Below the pieces are notes generated by a model that worked only from the letters and a program-made list of their open reading frames with translations, made no database searches and had not been told where the DNA came from. Both the position numbers and the translations under genes were made by a program. Shown here piece after piece: positions 25,081-34,324 of a DNA stretch of 56,794 nucleotides (the stretch's first letter is position 1; every line of letters begins with the position of its first letter). The DNA comes from GWB2-37-7 sp049684915 (lineage in GTDB: Bacteria; Bacillota; Clostridia; Lutisporales; Lutisporaceae). The stretch spans positions 1 to 56,794 of the forward strand of contig JBAVGO010000019.1 of the NCBI GenBank assembly GCA_049684915.1, given 5' to 3'.

Positions 25081-26139
25081 TTACGCTTGTTGAGTCTGCA
25101 TATTGTCTTTTTTACGTTTTTCAAGCTCTTGTATAGCCTGTTTCGGGAATTTATATGGCATTTGAGACTTCCATCCCAACAAACCTTGTGGACGGAACCT
25201 CATCATTACTACTAAAACAATACCGTATACAACAAAACGATAGTCCATCATGAATCTGGACACCTCTGGAAATGCAATCAAGATTGCAGCACCAACAAAC
25301 ATACCCCTTATAGTACCCATACCTCCGAGTATAACAATGCTTATAATGAGCGTAGATATATCGAATGTAAATGAGTTAGGGTCTATATAACCAATCATAG
25401 AAGCATAAAAAGCACCAGCAATACCTGTAATACCCGCTGAGATAGAAAACGCTAGCACCTTGTAACGGGTAGTTTTTATACCCATCATCGTAGCTGCAAG
25501 CTCATCCTCTTTAATTGACATAAATGCCCTGCCTATCTTTGATTTCACAATCAGTATGCAAAACAGTGTTATAAGTGCCACCAAAGCTAGCATCATATAA
25601 TAGATGCCATTGTTTGCAAGCGTCAGCTTCAGACCAAATATTGATGGACGGGGAATATTTCTGAGACCTAATGTACCGTTTGTGACCTTATCCCAATTAA
25701 TCAAAATCATTTTAACAATCTCACCAAAACCAAGAGTTACAATAGAAAGATACGTACCCTTCAAACGAAGGGTCGGTAAACCAAGAAGTAAACCGAAAAG
25801 GCATGACACCACAGCAGCAGCTATTGCAGATACAATGAAGTTTGCACCTAGCTTAAGAGAGATAAGAGATGCTGTATATGCACCAATTGCATAGAAGCCT
25901 GCATGTCCTAACGAAACCAGCCCTGTGTAACCTGTTAAGATATTAAGCCCTAAGGCAAGCATAGAATAAATTCCTATCATAATGACAATACGCATTATAT
26001 ACTGATTGACACCAATATAGGGGAATCCCAGCAATATTACCGCACAGGCAATCCCTAACTGGAGCTTATATTTTTCAATAAATGTCTCCATTATAAATAT
26101 TAAATTTTTGTTTGTATCCTTTTTCATATTTACGTCCAT
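25081..26139 (-). CDS. livM: Branched-chain amino acid-type ABC transporter permease LivM
   Basis: A membrane protein of 352 aa with about eight to nine hydrophobic segments. LivM marks are LNILTGYTGLVSLGHAGFYA near residue 65, LRLKGTYLSIVTLGFGEIV near residue 125 and VILGGMGTIRGMFVGA near residue 285. AAGGTG precedes the start at 8 nt. It follows livH by 5 bp. Substrates of the HAAT family range from branched-chain amino acids to amides and urea, so the true substrate is open. Confidence 0.92.
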   Translation of the reverse strand: MDVNMKKDTNKNLIFIMETFIEKYKLQLGIACAVILLGFPYIGVNQYIMRIVIMIGIYSMLALGLNILTGYTGLVSLGHAGFYAIGAYTASLISLKLGANFIVSAIAAAVVSCLFGLLLGLPTLRLKGTYLSIVTLGFGEIVKMILINWDKVTNGTLGLRNIPRPSIFGLKLTLANNGIYYMMLALVALITLFCILIVKSKIGRAFMSIKEDELAATMMGIKTTRYKVLAFSISAGITGIAGAFYASMIGYIDPNSFTFDISTLIISIVILGGMGTIRGMFVGAAILIAFPEVSRFMMDYRFVVYGIVLVVMMRFRPQGLLGWKSQMPYKFPKQAIQELEKRKKDNMQTQQA

Positions 26140-26144
26140 ATCAT

Positions 26145-27056
26145 CTACACCTTCTTAATATCTTTTTTACCAAACAAACCCGTAGGCTTTATAATCAGTA
26201 CAAGAATAAGAATGATGAAAGCTACAGAATCTCTATAGGAAGAACCTAAAAAGGATGCCGCAAAACTCTCAGATACTCCAACCACCAATCCTCCGACTAC
26301 CGATCCATATAATACGCCTATTCCGCCAAGTACTGCCGCCGCAAATGCTTTAAGACCAACCATAAAGCCCATTCCTGGGTATACAATCTGATAGTATCCA
26401 CTGATTAATGCTCCTGCAATGGCTGCAGATGCACCGCCAAGGAAAAATGTAAAGGATATTATAAAGTTTACGTCAATACCCATCAAATTTGCTGCTTTTG
26501 AGTTTTGTTCAGTGGCACGCATTGCTAGTCCAAGCTTTGTCTTGTTAATAATCAGTGTTAGGAAAACAAGCAAAATTAATGAAACGATGCACATAACAAT
26601 TTGTGTTGAATTGATTTGTACACTACCAAGTTTCGCCATACCAAAATCAAAAAATGCTGGAAATGGCTTTCTTTCAGTATTAAAGAAAATCATCAAAAGG
26701 TTTTGTATAATGTTTGCCATACCAATTGTTGTAATCAAGGATGCAATCGGTATAGAATTTTTCTTTCTAAGTGGCTCTAATGCAGTTTTATCAATAAAAA
26801 TGCCTAGCATACCTGTAAATATAATACTCATAGCAATGGCTGGAATAATACCAAATTGCATACTAATAAAGAGCAAAGCCATGTGAGCACTAAATGCATA
26901 AATTGCTCCATGAGCGAAGTTGATAAGTTTGAGTACGCCGAATACCAATGAGTAGCCTACCGCTATCAGTGCATATGCCATACCAAGTGCCAATCCGTTA
27001 AATAATTGTTGTGTTAACACGCTTTCCACAGTTGTAGGGAAAAGCCCCGACAACAT
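26145..27056 (-). CDS. livH: Branched-chain amino acid-type ABC transporter permease LivH
   Basis: A 303-aa permease with about eight membrane segments. LivH marks are QQLFNGLALGMAYALIAVGY near residue 17, LKLINFAHGAIYAFSAH near residue 43, GLAMRATEQNSKAANLMGID near residue 180 and FAAAVLGGIGVLYGS near residue 235. AAGGAG lies just before the ATG. It forms the channel with LivM. Confidence 0.92.
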   Translation of the reverse strand: MLSGLFPTTVESVLTQQLFNGLALGMAYALIAVGYSLVFGVLKLINFAHGAIYAFSAHMALLFISMQFGIIPAIAMSIIFTGMLGIFIDKTALEPLRKKNSIPIASLITTIGMANIIQNLLMIFFNTERKPFPAFFDFGMAKLGSVQINSTQIVMCIVSLILLVFLTLIINKTKLGLAMRATEQNSKAANLMGIDVNFIISFTFFLGGASAAIAGALISGYYQIVYPGMGFMVGLKAFAAAVLGGIGVLYGSVVGGLVVGVSESFAASFLGSSYRDSVAFIILILVLIIKPTGLFGKKDIKKV

Positions 27057-27205
27057 ACTCCTTATCTTAAATTTTTGTTAGAAGTCCAATTAATATGTCA
27101 TCTACGAGCAAGCACATTATCAATATAAAATACGCTCATATTTTAACTTCATTTCTAAGTTATTAAAGTATATGACACGTTGTAAATACCTTTTGTAAGA
27201 AATAA

Positions 27206-27233
27206 CCGGAGGGCATTAGACATTGCCCTCCGG
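27206..27233 (-). terminator. Internal terminator after the binding-protein gene
   Basis: A perfect 10-bp GC-rich stem (CCGGAGGGCA at 27206-27215 with 27224-27233) is followed on the minus strand by TTATTTCTT. It lies between livK and livH, so partial readthrough would give more binding protein than permease, as is common in ABC importer operons. The rest of the 210-bp gap shows nothing else. Confidence 0.75.
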
Positions 27234-27266
27234 GCATTTCTAAATTACCCAAAACCTACTGTTTAA

Positions 27267-28436
27267 TTATTTAACCTGTTCAAACTTACCGTCTTTTATA
27301 ACTACTTTTACGAAAGATTTCTGAACATCACCGATTTCGTTGAATTCTGTATGACCTGTTACACCTTCATATTTGATTGTTGCCAAATAATCTCTTACTT
27401 TTGCACTATCTGTTTCTCCAACAGCCTTTATAGCTTCAAGCAACATACCAACAGAGTCATATGCTTGAGAAGTCAATGCACTTGGAGCAGAACCATAATT
27501 CTTTGTATATGCTTCTACATAAGATTTAACTACTGGATCAGTAGAACCTGCGAAGAAGATAACTGGGAAACGAACACCTTCAACAGCACTGCCGCCTAGT
27601 TCAAGAAGCTGTTGGCTGTATGAATTTGAAAAGCCTACTAATTCGATGTCTGGATTAACTTGCTTATACTGTTTTGCAACAGGAGCTATTAAATTATACA
27701 TGCCTACACAGATAACAACGTCTGCTCCAGCTGCATTAAGTTTTGTGATAGCAGGGCTGTAATCGTCAGAACCTTCCATTACTTCTTCATGAGCAACAAC
27801 CTTTGCACCTGTTGCAGACTTAGCTGCTATAAGTTCTTTTACTATAGCTGAAGTTTTTGTACCCCAGTCAGTTTTGATTGAAATAATACCAATGTTCTTT
27901 TTGCCAAGATCATTAATAGCAATATCAAGACCTGCAGCTGCTTCTACATTAATAACAGTATTATTTCTGAATATATACTCACCTATACCAGAATAATCAG
28001 GGTGAGAAGCTGAAGGAGAAATTTCAATAACTTTGTTTTCTTCATAAGTTGGAGCAGCAACCATGCAAACGCCGGAAGCAAAGTGTCCAATAACACCTAC
28101 AATGTCTTTATCGCTTATGATTTTCTGTGCGATAGAGGCAGCTTCTTCCCCGGAGTTTTTGTCATCGAAAGGTACAATCTCTATTTTCCTACCAAGTACA
28201 CCGCCATTAGCATTCCACTCTTCAGCTTTCATTTGAGCAGCATTTAGAAAGCCTTTGCCATATTCTGCGTTGTCACCAGTCATAGGTGCTGCAACTGCAA
28301 TTTTTATTGCCCCAGCCGGTGTTGTAGTGTTGTTTGCTGAATTGTTTGTACAACTTGTAACCAAAGTTACCATAAATACCAATGCTAAAACAATACTTAA
28401 TATTTTTTTCATCTTATTCTCGCTCGTTCTTATCAT
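27267..28436 (-). CDS. livK: Substrate-binding lipoprotein of a branched-chain amino acid-type ABC transporter
   Basis: A signal peptide ends in the lipobox LVTSC, so the mature protein is lipid-anchored at that Cys, followed by an Asn/Thr-rich linker. The periplasmic-binding type I fold shows IKIAVAAPMTGDNAEYGKGF, GVIGHFASGVCMVAAPTYEE, EISPSASHPDYSG and KNIGIISIKTDWG. The start chosen is ATG at 28436 (GGGAG at 5 nt); the ATG at 28412 is an alternative. Binding-pocket residues SPSASHP resemble those of amino-acid binders, but the ligand cannot be read from sequence alone. It follows the desulfidase gene by 89 bp. Confidence 0.9.
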   Translation of the reverse strand: MIRTSENKMKKILSIVLALVFMVTLVTSCTNNSANNTTTPAGAIKIAVAAPMTGDNAEYGKGFLNAAQMKAEEWNANGGVLGRKIEIVPFDDKNSGEEAASIAQKIISDKDIVGVIGHFASGVCMVAAPTYEENKVIEISPSASHPDYSGIGEYIFRNNTVINVEAAAGLDIAINDLGKKNIGIISIKTDWGTKTSAIVKELIAAKSATGAKVVAHEEVMEGSDDYSPAITKLNAAGADVVICVGMYNLIAPVAKQYKQVNPDIELVGFSNSYSQQLLELGGSAVEGVRFPVIFFAGSTDPVVKSYVEAYTKNYGSAPSALTSQAYDSVGMLLEAIKAVGETDSAKVRDYLATIKYEGVTGHTEFNEIGDVQKSFVKVVIKDGKFEQVK

Positions 28437-28525
28437 CAGAGCTCCCACCCTGTGTAATACTAGAGCTTAGCCTCCCTTCAATTTTGAAAATTCAGGTTTT
28501 TTAATTGTATTTTTTGAAGATGTAC

Positions 28526-29806
28526 TTATGCGTTAATCATAATCCTTATGATTTCCTCGTCAGTCACTTGCATTCCATTTTTAGCAAGCTTACCAACATT
28601 TTCGATAGTACCCTCAATACTATCATTAACAATTCCCTCGCCAGAGCTAAAACCTCTACCTTGCATTACCATATAACAGGCTAACAAAGCTGCATCAACA
28701 CTGGATGCAATTTTAGCCGCGCATGATGGTTTAGCTCCGTCACATACGATACCAGATACGTTTGCCAATGTGTTTGTAATAGTTTGTGATATCTCCTTTA
28801 TCCCACCTCCATAAAGATACGTAATTCCAGCTCCTGCACCCGTTGCAGCACTAACTGCCCCACAATAAGCAGAAAGCCGACCTATCTTTGTTTTTTGATG
28901 AATTGCAACCAAATTACTGACACACAATGCCCGATACAGCCTTTCTGTTGTTACAAAAAGCTCTTTTGCATATTCAATCACCGGCAAAGAAACCGTCATT
29001 CCTTGATTTCCACTGCCTGAGTTAATTACAACCGGCATTTCACAACCACTCATACGAGCATCAGAACCAGCAGCTGCAGCAGCTTTGGCCCGAACTCTAA
29101 CATCATCTCCATAAGCACTTAGCAGGGTCATTCCTATGTTAGCACCATATATCTTGTGTAATCCTTCATTGGAAATCGCAGTATTATACTTTACCTGTCT
29201 GCTAAGTATCTCGCTTACATCACTAATGTCTACCGTATTTGCAAATTCTAAGATGTCCTCAATATTCATACATCCTCTATCAGTTGCTTCTCTTAAATCC
29301 TCTTCCACGCTATGGGGCACATCAAGCAATACCTTGCCGTTTTTCTCAATTCTAACAATTCCTGTGTGTGTGTGTATTATTTCTACCAGAGCGTTATCAT
29401 CATCCTTAAATACTCTGATTATAATATGCAGCTTGGCAGAGGTCTCCAAAAGCTTTTCCTCACAAATGCCTTTTTCAATGAGCATTTTTGCCTGTTCTAA
29501 ATGATTTTGATTTATACTAGAAAGGACTTCCAGTTCTTTAGAAGCATCTCCGCCGACAACACCAATGACAGCAGCAGCTTCTATACCCCGTAGATTTTTC
29601 GTAGTTGGAACAACAACCCCTTTTACATTCTTAATAATGTTACCGCTGCATTCTGCGACAATTTTGTCAGGAAGTACACCCAGCACCTCGCGAGCTTTCG
29701 CCGCTGCATATGCAATTGCAATAGGTTCAGTACACCCTAAAGCCGGCACCAATTCTTCTTTGAGTATATTTACATAATTTTGGTATTTATATATACTTAA
29801 TGACAT
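28526..29806 (-). CDS. cyuA: L-cysteine desulfidase family protein (CyuA/YhaM, UPF0597)
   Basis: Enzymes of this family use an iron-sulfur cluster to break L-cysteine into pyruvate, sulfide and ammonia. Marks are VPALGCTEPIAIAYAAAKA near residue 25, ARMSGCEMPVVINSGSGNQG near residue 250 and GIVCDGAKPSCAAKIASS near residue 340; these supply the Cys residues expected to hold the cluster. The start chosen is ATG at 29806; the frame can extend 8 codons upstream. It is first behind the promoter at 29862-29890 and would head the livKHMGF-dhaKLR unit, suggesting import and breakdown of a cysteine-like or related amino acid. Confidence 0.9.
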   Translation of the reverse strand: MSLSIYKYQNYVNILKEELVPALGCTEPIAIAYAAAKAREVLGVLPDKIVAECSGNIIKNVKGVVVPTTKNLRGIEAAAVIGVVGGDASKELEVLSSINQNHLEQAKMLIEKGICEEKLLETSAKLHIIIRVFKDDDNALVEIIHTHTGIVRIEKNGKVLLDVPHSVEEDLREATDRGCMNIEDILEFANTVDISDVSEILSRQVKYNTAISNEGLHKIYGANIGMTLLSAYGDDVRVRAKAAAAAGSDARMSGCEMPVVINSGSGNQGMTVSLPVIEYAKELFVTTERLYRALCVSNLVAIHQKTKIGRLSAYCGAVSAATGAGAGITYLYGGGIKEISQTITNTLANVSGIVCDGAKPSCAAKIASSVDAALLACYMVMQGRGFSSGEGIVNDSIEGTIENVGKLAKNGMQVTDEEIIRIMINA

Positions 29807-29823
29807 TTCTTTTTGCCCCCGTC

Positions 29824-29838
29824 GTCTCATTATGAGAC
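29824..29838. promoter_or_regulatory. Perfect palindrome downstream of the cyuA promoter
   Basis: GTCTCATTATGAGAC (7-1-7) lies about 25 bp downstream of the -10 box and just upstream of the start codon. Its place fits a repressor operator. No regulator can be assigned. Confidence 0.5.
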
Positions 29839-29861
29839 TATTCTGTATTTCTTACATTTTC

Positions 29862-29890
29862 ATTATAGCAACAACATACATGGTTTACAA
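29862..29890 (-). promoter_or_regulatory. Promoter of the cyuA-liv-dha unit
   Basis: TTGTAA (29890-29885) and TATAAT (29867-29862) on the minus strand are 17 bp apart. Upstream, 29895-29965 holds repeated TTTCGA and TTTTGCxATA-like motifs that could bind an activator. Confidence 0.75.
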
Positions 29891-29987
29891 CTACTTTTTT
29901 TGCAAATTTCGATTTATTTCATTATATTTCGACATGTTTTGTATATGTTTTGCCATATTTTGCATATATTTAGGAAAATGTATTCTC

Positions 29988-30028
29988 ATAATACTAACAT
30001 GTATCATTTTGATACATGTTAGTATTAT
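29988..30028. repeat. 41-bp perfect palindrome
   Basis: Two 19-bp arms (29988-30006 and 30010-30028) are exactly complementary around a TTT loop. There is no U-tract on either side. It could be a bidirectional hairpin, a binding site or the remnant of a small mobile element. Confidence 0.7.
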
Positions 30029-30040
30029 GTCCAGAAACAA

Positions 30041-30077
30041 TAACAAGGAGCTGCTTATTGTAAGCAGCTCCTTGTTA
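30041..30077 (-). terminator. Terminator after the glycosidase-like gene
   Basis: A perfect 17-bp stem (30041-30057 with 30061-30077), loop TTG, followed on the minus strand by TTGTTTCT. It ends transcription of the gene at 30140-32308. Confidence 0.75.
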
Positions 30078-30078
30078 A

Positions 30079-30139
30079 GTGCCAGGCACGACAGTTAGAC
30101 AGTTATTCTAACAATTACTTTGTTGTTTTGCCTGACACC
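30079..30139 (+). repeat. Short REP-like pair
   Basis: The left end (GTGCCAGGCACGACAG, then TTAGACAGTTATT) matches the transposase element ends; the right end (TGCCTGACACC, 30129-30139) is a decayed inverted copy touching the stop codon of the neighbouring gene. About 60 bp in all, so a minimal non-autonomous unit. Confidence 0.7.
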
Positions 30140-32308
30140 TTAAAAACTCACTTTATGCTTGCCTTCTGGTAAAACAATGGTGTAACTACCATTGTTTTCC
30201 TCGTACTCTGGATTGAAGATATTTTCATCAATTTTTATTTGTGAAGGCTTTCTATTTACTACTAAATAAAATCTTCCCTCACTAAAATAACTAAAGTTGA
30301 TATTCTTATCTTGAGATACATCGGATATTTCCCCAGTTATTCTTTCTATAAATAGTTCAGAGTTATTTTCTATATCTTGTACCTTAAGTTTATGCTCACC
30401 ACCTGGTATAATAACCCCTTGCTTAGAAACAAAAGACCACTTTTCTCCATCTATATAATAGGTTTTTCCCTCTGTATCCGTGTTCCATATAAACCTTTTA
30501 TCAGCCTTTATGATGTATTCATTCTTTGATATTTCCTGAACATTAACATCACTGCTCGTAGTGTACGGCACAAACTCCATATCAGCTTTTTCAACAGTAG
30601 ATAGTGCATAAAGTATCACCTTATCAGTATATTTACTGGCATTATTAATAAGTTGATATAGTTCCACACCTCTCTGCTTCTTAGTCGGATATACCTCTCC
30701 CCCTCTATCAATAACATTTATATCAATAGAGAGCTCATTTCCGCTAGACATAATATTACGATATTCCTCTCCAATCACTTTATATCTATCCGGTCCAAGC
30801 TTCCAAAGACTAAACGGATCTTCAATTTGAAGCATAAAATGATATTTATCTTGCAGTTTTGCAATGGCTTCTGCGTCTACCCCAATATTCACCCTCATGT
30901 TTTTATCTGCTATGCTGTCTATTACTGTTACGCAAACTTGAAGATAAGGTTTCTCTTTCTTTAGATTCTCAAAAAGCAATAAAAACTCTTCATGAAGCTT
31001 TGTTATAAGTTCCACTCTGTAATCAACTATATTCTGTTTCATTTCCGTATTGTATCTCCAATAGTACTTAGAAAATGGATCAAAAACTTTGTTAGGATCA
31101 ATCCCATACCTTTCTTGAAATGACTTTCTAAAGCTGTCATTCATTGGTGTAAACTTATCCTTCTCTTCGAAGCCCTCCCCCGGAGACTCAAAGTAAATTT
31201 CCGCAATATCCACACCATCCCAGTCAAAACTTCTGATAAAATCTTCTGTATACTTTTTTATTTCCTTTAGAGCTTCTGGGTTACTAAGTGCCATCAAACG
31301 TCTCCAATCAATATGGGCATCTTCACCAGAAGCTGTCTTCTCTCTCCACTCTGGATGTTTGTCCCAAAAATCAGTGCTCACTAGAGGTAATTCAAACCAT
31401 GTGAAAACTGAAATCCCCCTTTTATGACACTCTTCTATAATTTCCCTATAAGTATTCTCATATTTCTCTGGAGAATACCAAGCACTTAAGTTAATTTGAT
31501 TTGCTCCATAGCTTTTAGCTCTTTCCGCAATCTCTATGGGGCTCTCTTTTGTATAATAACCAATATCTACATAAAAAGCTAAGTCATCCCTTGCAAAAGT
31601 AGGTGTCATGTTAAACTGCTCTTTCACAGCTTCCATTATAAATGGAAAGTGTTCATAACTTAATCCGCTGCTACTTACAAGTGATATTCCTGAATATATA
31701 AAATTTCCTTTACCATAGTTCCCTGATATCATTACAGGATTTTTATTTTTATCTTCTGCAAGTACCTTAAAACTTTCTTTAAAAGAAAACAGCTCAAGGA
31801 TTGAATAATTCTTAAAGGTTATAGGTACGTCACTTTTATCATTCCATATATAGCCATCAATTTTTTTATCGTTATTTAAAAAATTTATGCCAAAGCTTTC
31901 ACTTAAGGAGGATTTTCCCCAAGTTATAATCTTCTGACCATCTTTAATTTTTTCAGCTATGTATTCACTATCTTCAACATTTAATTTCACTGCCTCTTTT
32001 TCAGAGACTAGGAAAATATAATTACCCTCTTTTAGCTTTTTATAATCCTCAAGGTTTCCTTCCATAACGTCATAGCCAACACTAGAGAATATGGCTTCTA
32101 TTGCTCCATAATCCTCACCATTTTCGTTTAATATAATCACTCCATGAACTAATGAATTAAACTCACTAACCTTATTAACAGAAGTTATTGTCTTGCTTAT
32201 AGCTGGCACTTCTTTTAAAAAAATATTGTAAATATATAAGGATGATACAAAAATTATTACCACTATAATTGGCAGATACATCTTATACCTTTTAAAAAAC
32301 TTCTCCAT
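30140..32308 (-). CDS. Membrane-anchored glycoside-hydrolase-like TIM-barrel protein
   Basis: The start chosen is ATG at 32308, 5 nt after AAGGAGG; a longer frame starts inside that site. One N-terminal membrane segment (YLPIIVVIIFVSSLYIYNIF) leaves 690 residues outside. Residues ~60-230 look like an amidotransferase-like or BF4112-type domain (HGVIILNENGEDYGAIEAIF, GNYGKGNFIYSGISL). Residues ~240-560 look like a TIM-barrel hydrolase of the GH10-like/GHL group (VDIGYYTKESPIEIAERAKS, GISVFTWFELP, WDGVDIAEIYFESPG), in which the acidic residues of that last motif are candidate catalytic ones. The C-terminal ~130 residues are beta-rich. It probably acts on a cell-surface or spore polysaccharide. 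The substrate is not known. Confidence 0.72.
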   Translation of the reverse strand: MEKFFKRYKMYLPIIVVIIFVSSLYIYNIFLKEVPAISKTITSVNKVSEFNSLVHGVIILNENGEDYGAIEAIFSSVGYDVMEGNLEDYKKLKEGNYIFLVSEKEAVKLNVEDSEYIAEKIKDGQKIITWGKSSLSESFGINFLNNDKKIDGYIWNDKSDVPITFKNYSILELFSFKESFKVLAEDKNKNPVMISGNYGKGNFIYSGISLVSSSGLSYEHFPFIMEAVKEQFNMTPTFARDDLAFYVDIGYYTKESPIEIAERAKSYGANQINLSAWYSPEKYENTYREIIEECHKRGISVFTWFELPLVSTDFWDKHPEWREKTASGEDAHIDWRRLMALSNPEALKEIKKYTEDFIRSFDWDGVDIAEIYFESPGEGFEEKDKFTPMNDSFRKSFQERYGIDPNKVFDPFSKYYWRYNTEMKQNIVDYRVELITKLHEEFLLLFENLKKEKPYLQVCVTVIDSIADKNMRVNIGVDAEAIAKLQDKYHFMLQIEDPFSLWKLGPDRYKVIGEEYRNIMSSGNELSIDINVIDRGGEVYPTKKQRGVELYQLINNASKYTDKVILYALSTVEKADMEFVPYTTSSDVNVQEISKNEYIIKADKRFIWNTDTEGKTYYIDGEKWSFVSKQGVIIPGGEHKLKVQDIENNSELFIERITGEISDVSQDKNINFSYFSEGRFYLVVNRKPSQIKIDENIFNPEYEENNGSYTIVLPEGKHKVSF

Positions 32309-32385
32309 TTGTTCCTCCTTGCAATACAAATCATTAGCTATATCTCAAACTCTTTTATTATATCATATTGATATTATTGTGAGGA

Positions 32386-32634
32386 TGAACGTCAGACACG
32401 ACAGTTTTTTTATCTCTTGTAACTGTTTATTCAGAGTTTATACGATTATATGATAGTAATTATATATAAGTACAAAGCCAAAAACTTGATTTCCCATACC
32501 TATACTTTCTTTGAAAATTTATTCTTCTCTCCATGGTCTATCCATAAAAAAGTCCTTCTGATAGTAAATATATTCTCATACTATCAGAAGGACATATAAG
32601 AGTCGATAACTGTCTAACTGTCGTGCCTGGCACC
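32386..32634 (+). mobile_element. Internally deleted derivative of the REP transposase element
   Basis: The right half, including a DNA copy of the transposase start region, the CTGATAGTA...TACTATCAG hairpin (about 32560-32588) and the terminal GATAACTGTCTAACTGTCGT and GCCTGGCACC, matches 50990-51296 of the full element. The left end (about 32388) is a decayed GTGCC-type end. It has no intact coding frame and fills most of the 330-bp gap. Confidence 0.8.
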
Positions 32635-32641
32635 TATTGCT

Positions 32642-33427
32642 TTAGAGTGGCAAATCCTTTTCTTTGAAGACATACATTCCAATAACATAAAGCACAATAC
32701 CTGAAACAGCCAGGATAATAAATTGTACTAGATAACTGCCACCGTTCAATATTGCGTTTGTGTCATATAGTGTATTCAATGACAGATATTTAAAACTTTC
32801 CAAATCACTACTGACCTGACCCATTAGATGAAAGAGATAGAAAGCAAGCGGTATTCCTGCACCAAATGCCAAAGAATTTTTTGACAAATTGAAGACGCAG
32901 GAAGACAAGAACGAAATACCACTTATCGCAAACATCAAGAGAAACAAACCTAAGTTGAGCATCAAAAAATTCCTGTAACTAACATCGATGTCGCCCTGTA
33001 AAATTCGAATAGAAAAAAGACCAACAACTGTTACAATCATGAACATTACCAAAAGCGATGATATCAGGTAGGCCGCCTGGGTGATGACAACCACGCTTCT
33101 TTTAGTAGGCGTTGATAGCAAATACGCCATTGAGCCTCTGTCGACCTGCGAAGCAATAAGGCTGTTTGCAGTCATGATTATAAAAATTAGTGCCAGGATT
33201 ACACCATGCAACGAAAAAAAAGTTGAGGCAAGCATTCCTAGAAATGTAGTACTTCCAAGCATCTTCTCAAGCGGCGTACCTTTCAGCATATCCACCATGC
33301 CAGAAAGCGTACTTGGTTTAAAAACGCCAATAAGCAAGGCAGAAAAAACACTCATGATGACCGTAAAGATCAACCACAATCTAAAATTCGCTTTTAAAGT
33401 TTGTTTAAAAATGGTTTTGCTGAACAT
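32642..33427 (-). CDS. ABC-2 type exporter permease
   Basis: A 261-aa membrane protein with six hydrophobic segments and the ABC-2 pattern (MFSKTIFKQTLKANFRLW start, VIMSVFSALLIGVF, SLIASQVDRGSMAYLLSTP, VVVITQAAYLISSLLVMF). It follows the second ATPase gene by 15 bp and completes the exporter. Substrate unknown; two-ATPase systems of this type often move antibiotics or peptides. Confidence 0.85.
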   Translation of the reverse strand: MFSKTIFKQTLKANFRLWLIFTVIMSVFSALLIGVFKPSTLSGMVDMLKGTPLEKMLGSTTFLGMLASTFFSLHGVILALIFIIMTANSLIASQVDRGSMAYLLSTPTKRSVVVITQAAYLISSLLVMFMIVTVVGLFSIRILQGDIDVSYRNFLMLNLGLFLLMFAISGISFLSSCVFNLSKNSLAFGAGIPLAFYLFHLMGQVSSDLESFKYLSLNTLYDTNAILNGGSYLVQFIILAVSGIVLYVIGMYVFKEKDLPL

Positions 33428-33442
33428 CTGTCTGTTCCTCCT

Positions 33443-34324
33443 TCAATATAAGCTGTTGAAGTATTTTTCAAGTGTGTATTTGATTTCAGTGATAAACTTG
33501 ATGTTGTAAGTTTTTAAAGTTTTGATGAAAATATTGATTTGGCGATCATGTATATTGATGATGACTTGATTTTTTCTTTCACGTTTATCTGCAAAATCAA
33601 ACTGCTCCAACAAAAATCGTTGATAATCCTCATGTGAAGCAAACTCGATTTTGTAGACTTTATCCTCATTGTGCCTGATCTCAGCTGTTGATTTCACAGC
33701 TATTATTTTCCCATCTTTGATTAGAGCAACCTTATCACAAATTTGTTCTACTTCTTCAAACATATGACTCGACATGAATATTGTCTTACCTTTTTTCTTT
33801 TCTTTGTTCAAGATTTCGATAAATTCTGCTCGCATCAAGGGATCGAGTCCAGTTGTCGGCTCATCCAAAATCAGTATATCAGGGTCAGCCATCAGGGCAG
33901 CAACAACTGCCGTTTTCTGTTTCATACCCTTAGACATTCTTTTTAAATTGGCTGAGGGATCTAATTGCAGCTTCTTGATGATTGTTTCTGCAAAGGACAT
34001 ATCTTTAAGCCCTAACAAGTCAGCTTGTATTTTTAGAAATTCTGTTCCTGTTGGTGCATCCGGGAAAGCGATTTCACCAGGAATATAACCAGTCAATTTC
34101 TTGATCTCAGCGGAATCCTTCCAGCAATCCATGCCGTTAATTGTTGCATGCCCGCTATGCGGTTTTAAGAATCCTATCAAATGACGAATCACAGTGGTTT
34201 TACCAGCTCCGTTCGTGCCAACAAACCCAAACACTTCACCTTTTTCGATCGAGAGATTGATGTTAAAAACACCCCGTCCATCACCAAAATCTTTTGTCAT
34301 ATTATTAATTTCAATCAATGGCAT
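33443..34324 (-). CDS. ABC exporter ATPase (BcrA-like), second of two
   Basis: Walker A GTNGAGKTTVIRHLIGF, signature RMSKGMKQKTAVVAALM, Walker B ILILDEPTTGLDPLM. A C-terminal ~70-residue extension (after KSTAEIRHNEDKVYK) resembles that of the first ATPase. The start chosen is ATG at 34324, 11 nt after GGGAGG; it overlaps the end of the first ATPase gene by 14 bp. The two ATPases are similar but clearly distinct, so they may form a heterodimer. Confidence 0.9.
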   Translation of the reverse strand: MPLIEINNMTKDFGDGRGVFNINLSIEKGEVFGFVGTNGAGKTTVIRHLIGFLKPHSGHATINGMDCWKDSAEIKKLTGYIPGEIAFPDAPTGTEFLKIQADLLGLKDMSFAETIIKKLQLDPSANLKRMSKGMKQKTAVVAALMADPDILILDEPTTGLDPLMRAEFIEILNKEKKKGKTIFMSSHMFEEVEQICDKVALIKDGKIIAVKSTAEIRHNEDKVYKIEFASHEDYQRFLLEQFDFADKRERKNQVIINIHDRQINIFIKTLKTYNIKFITEIKYTLEKYFNSLY

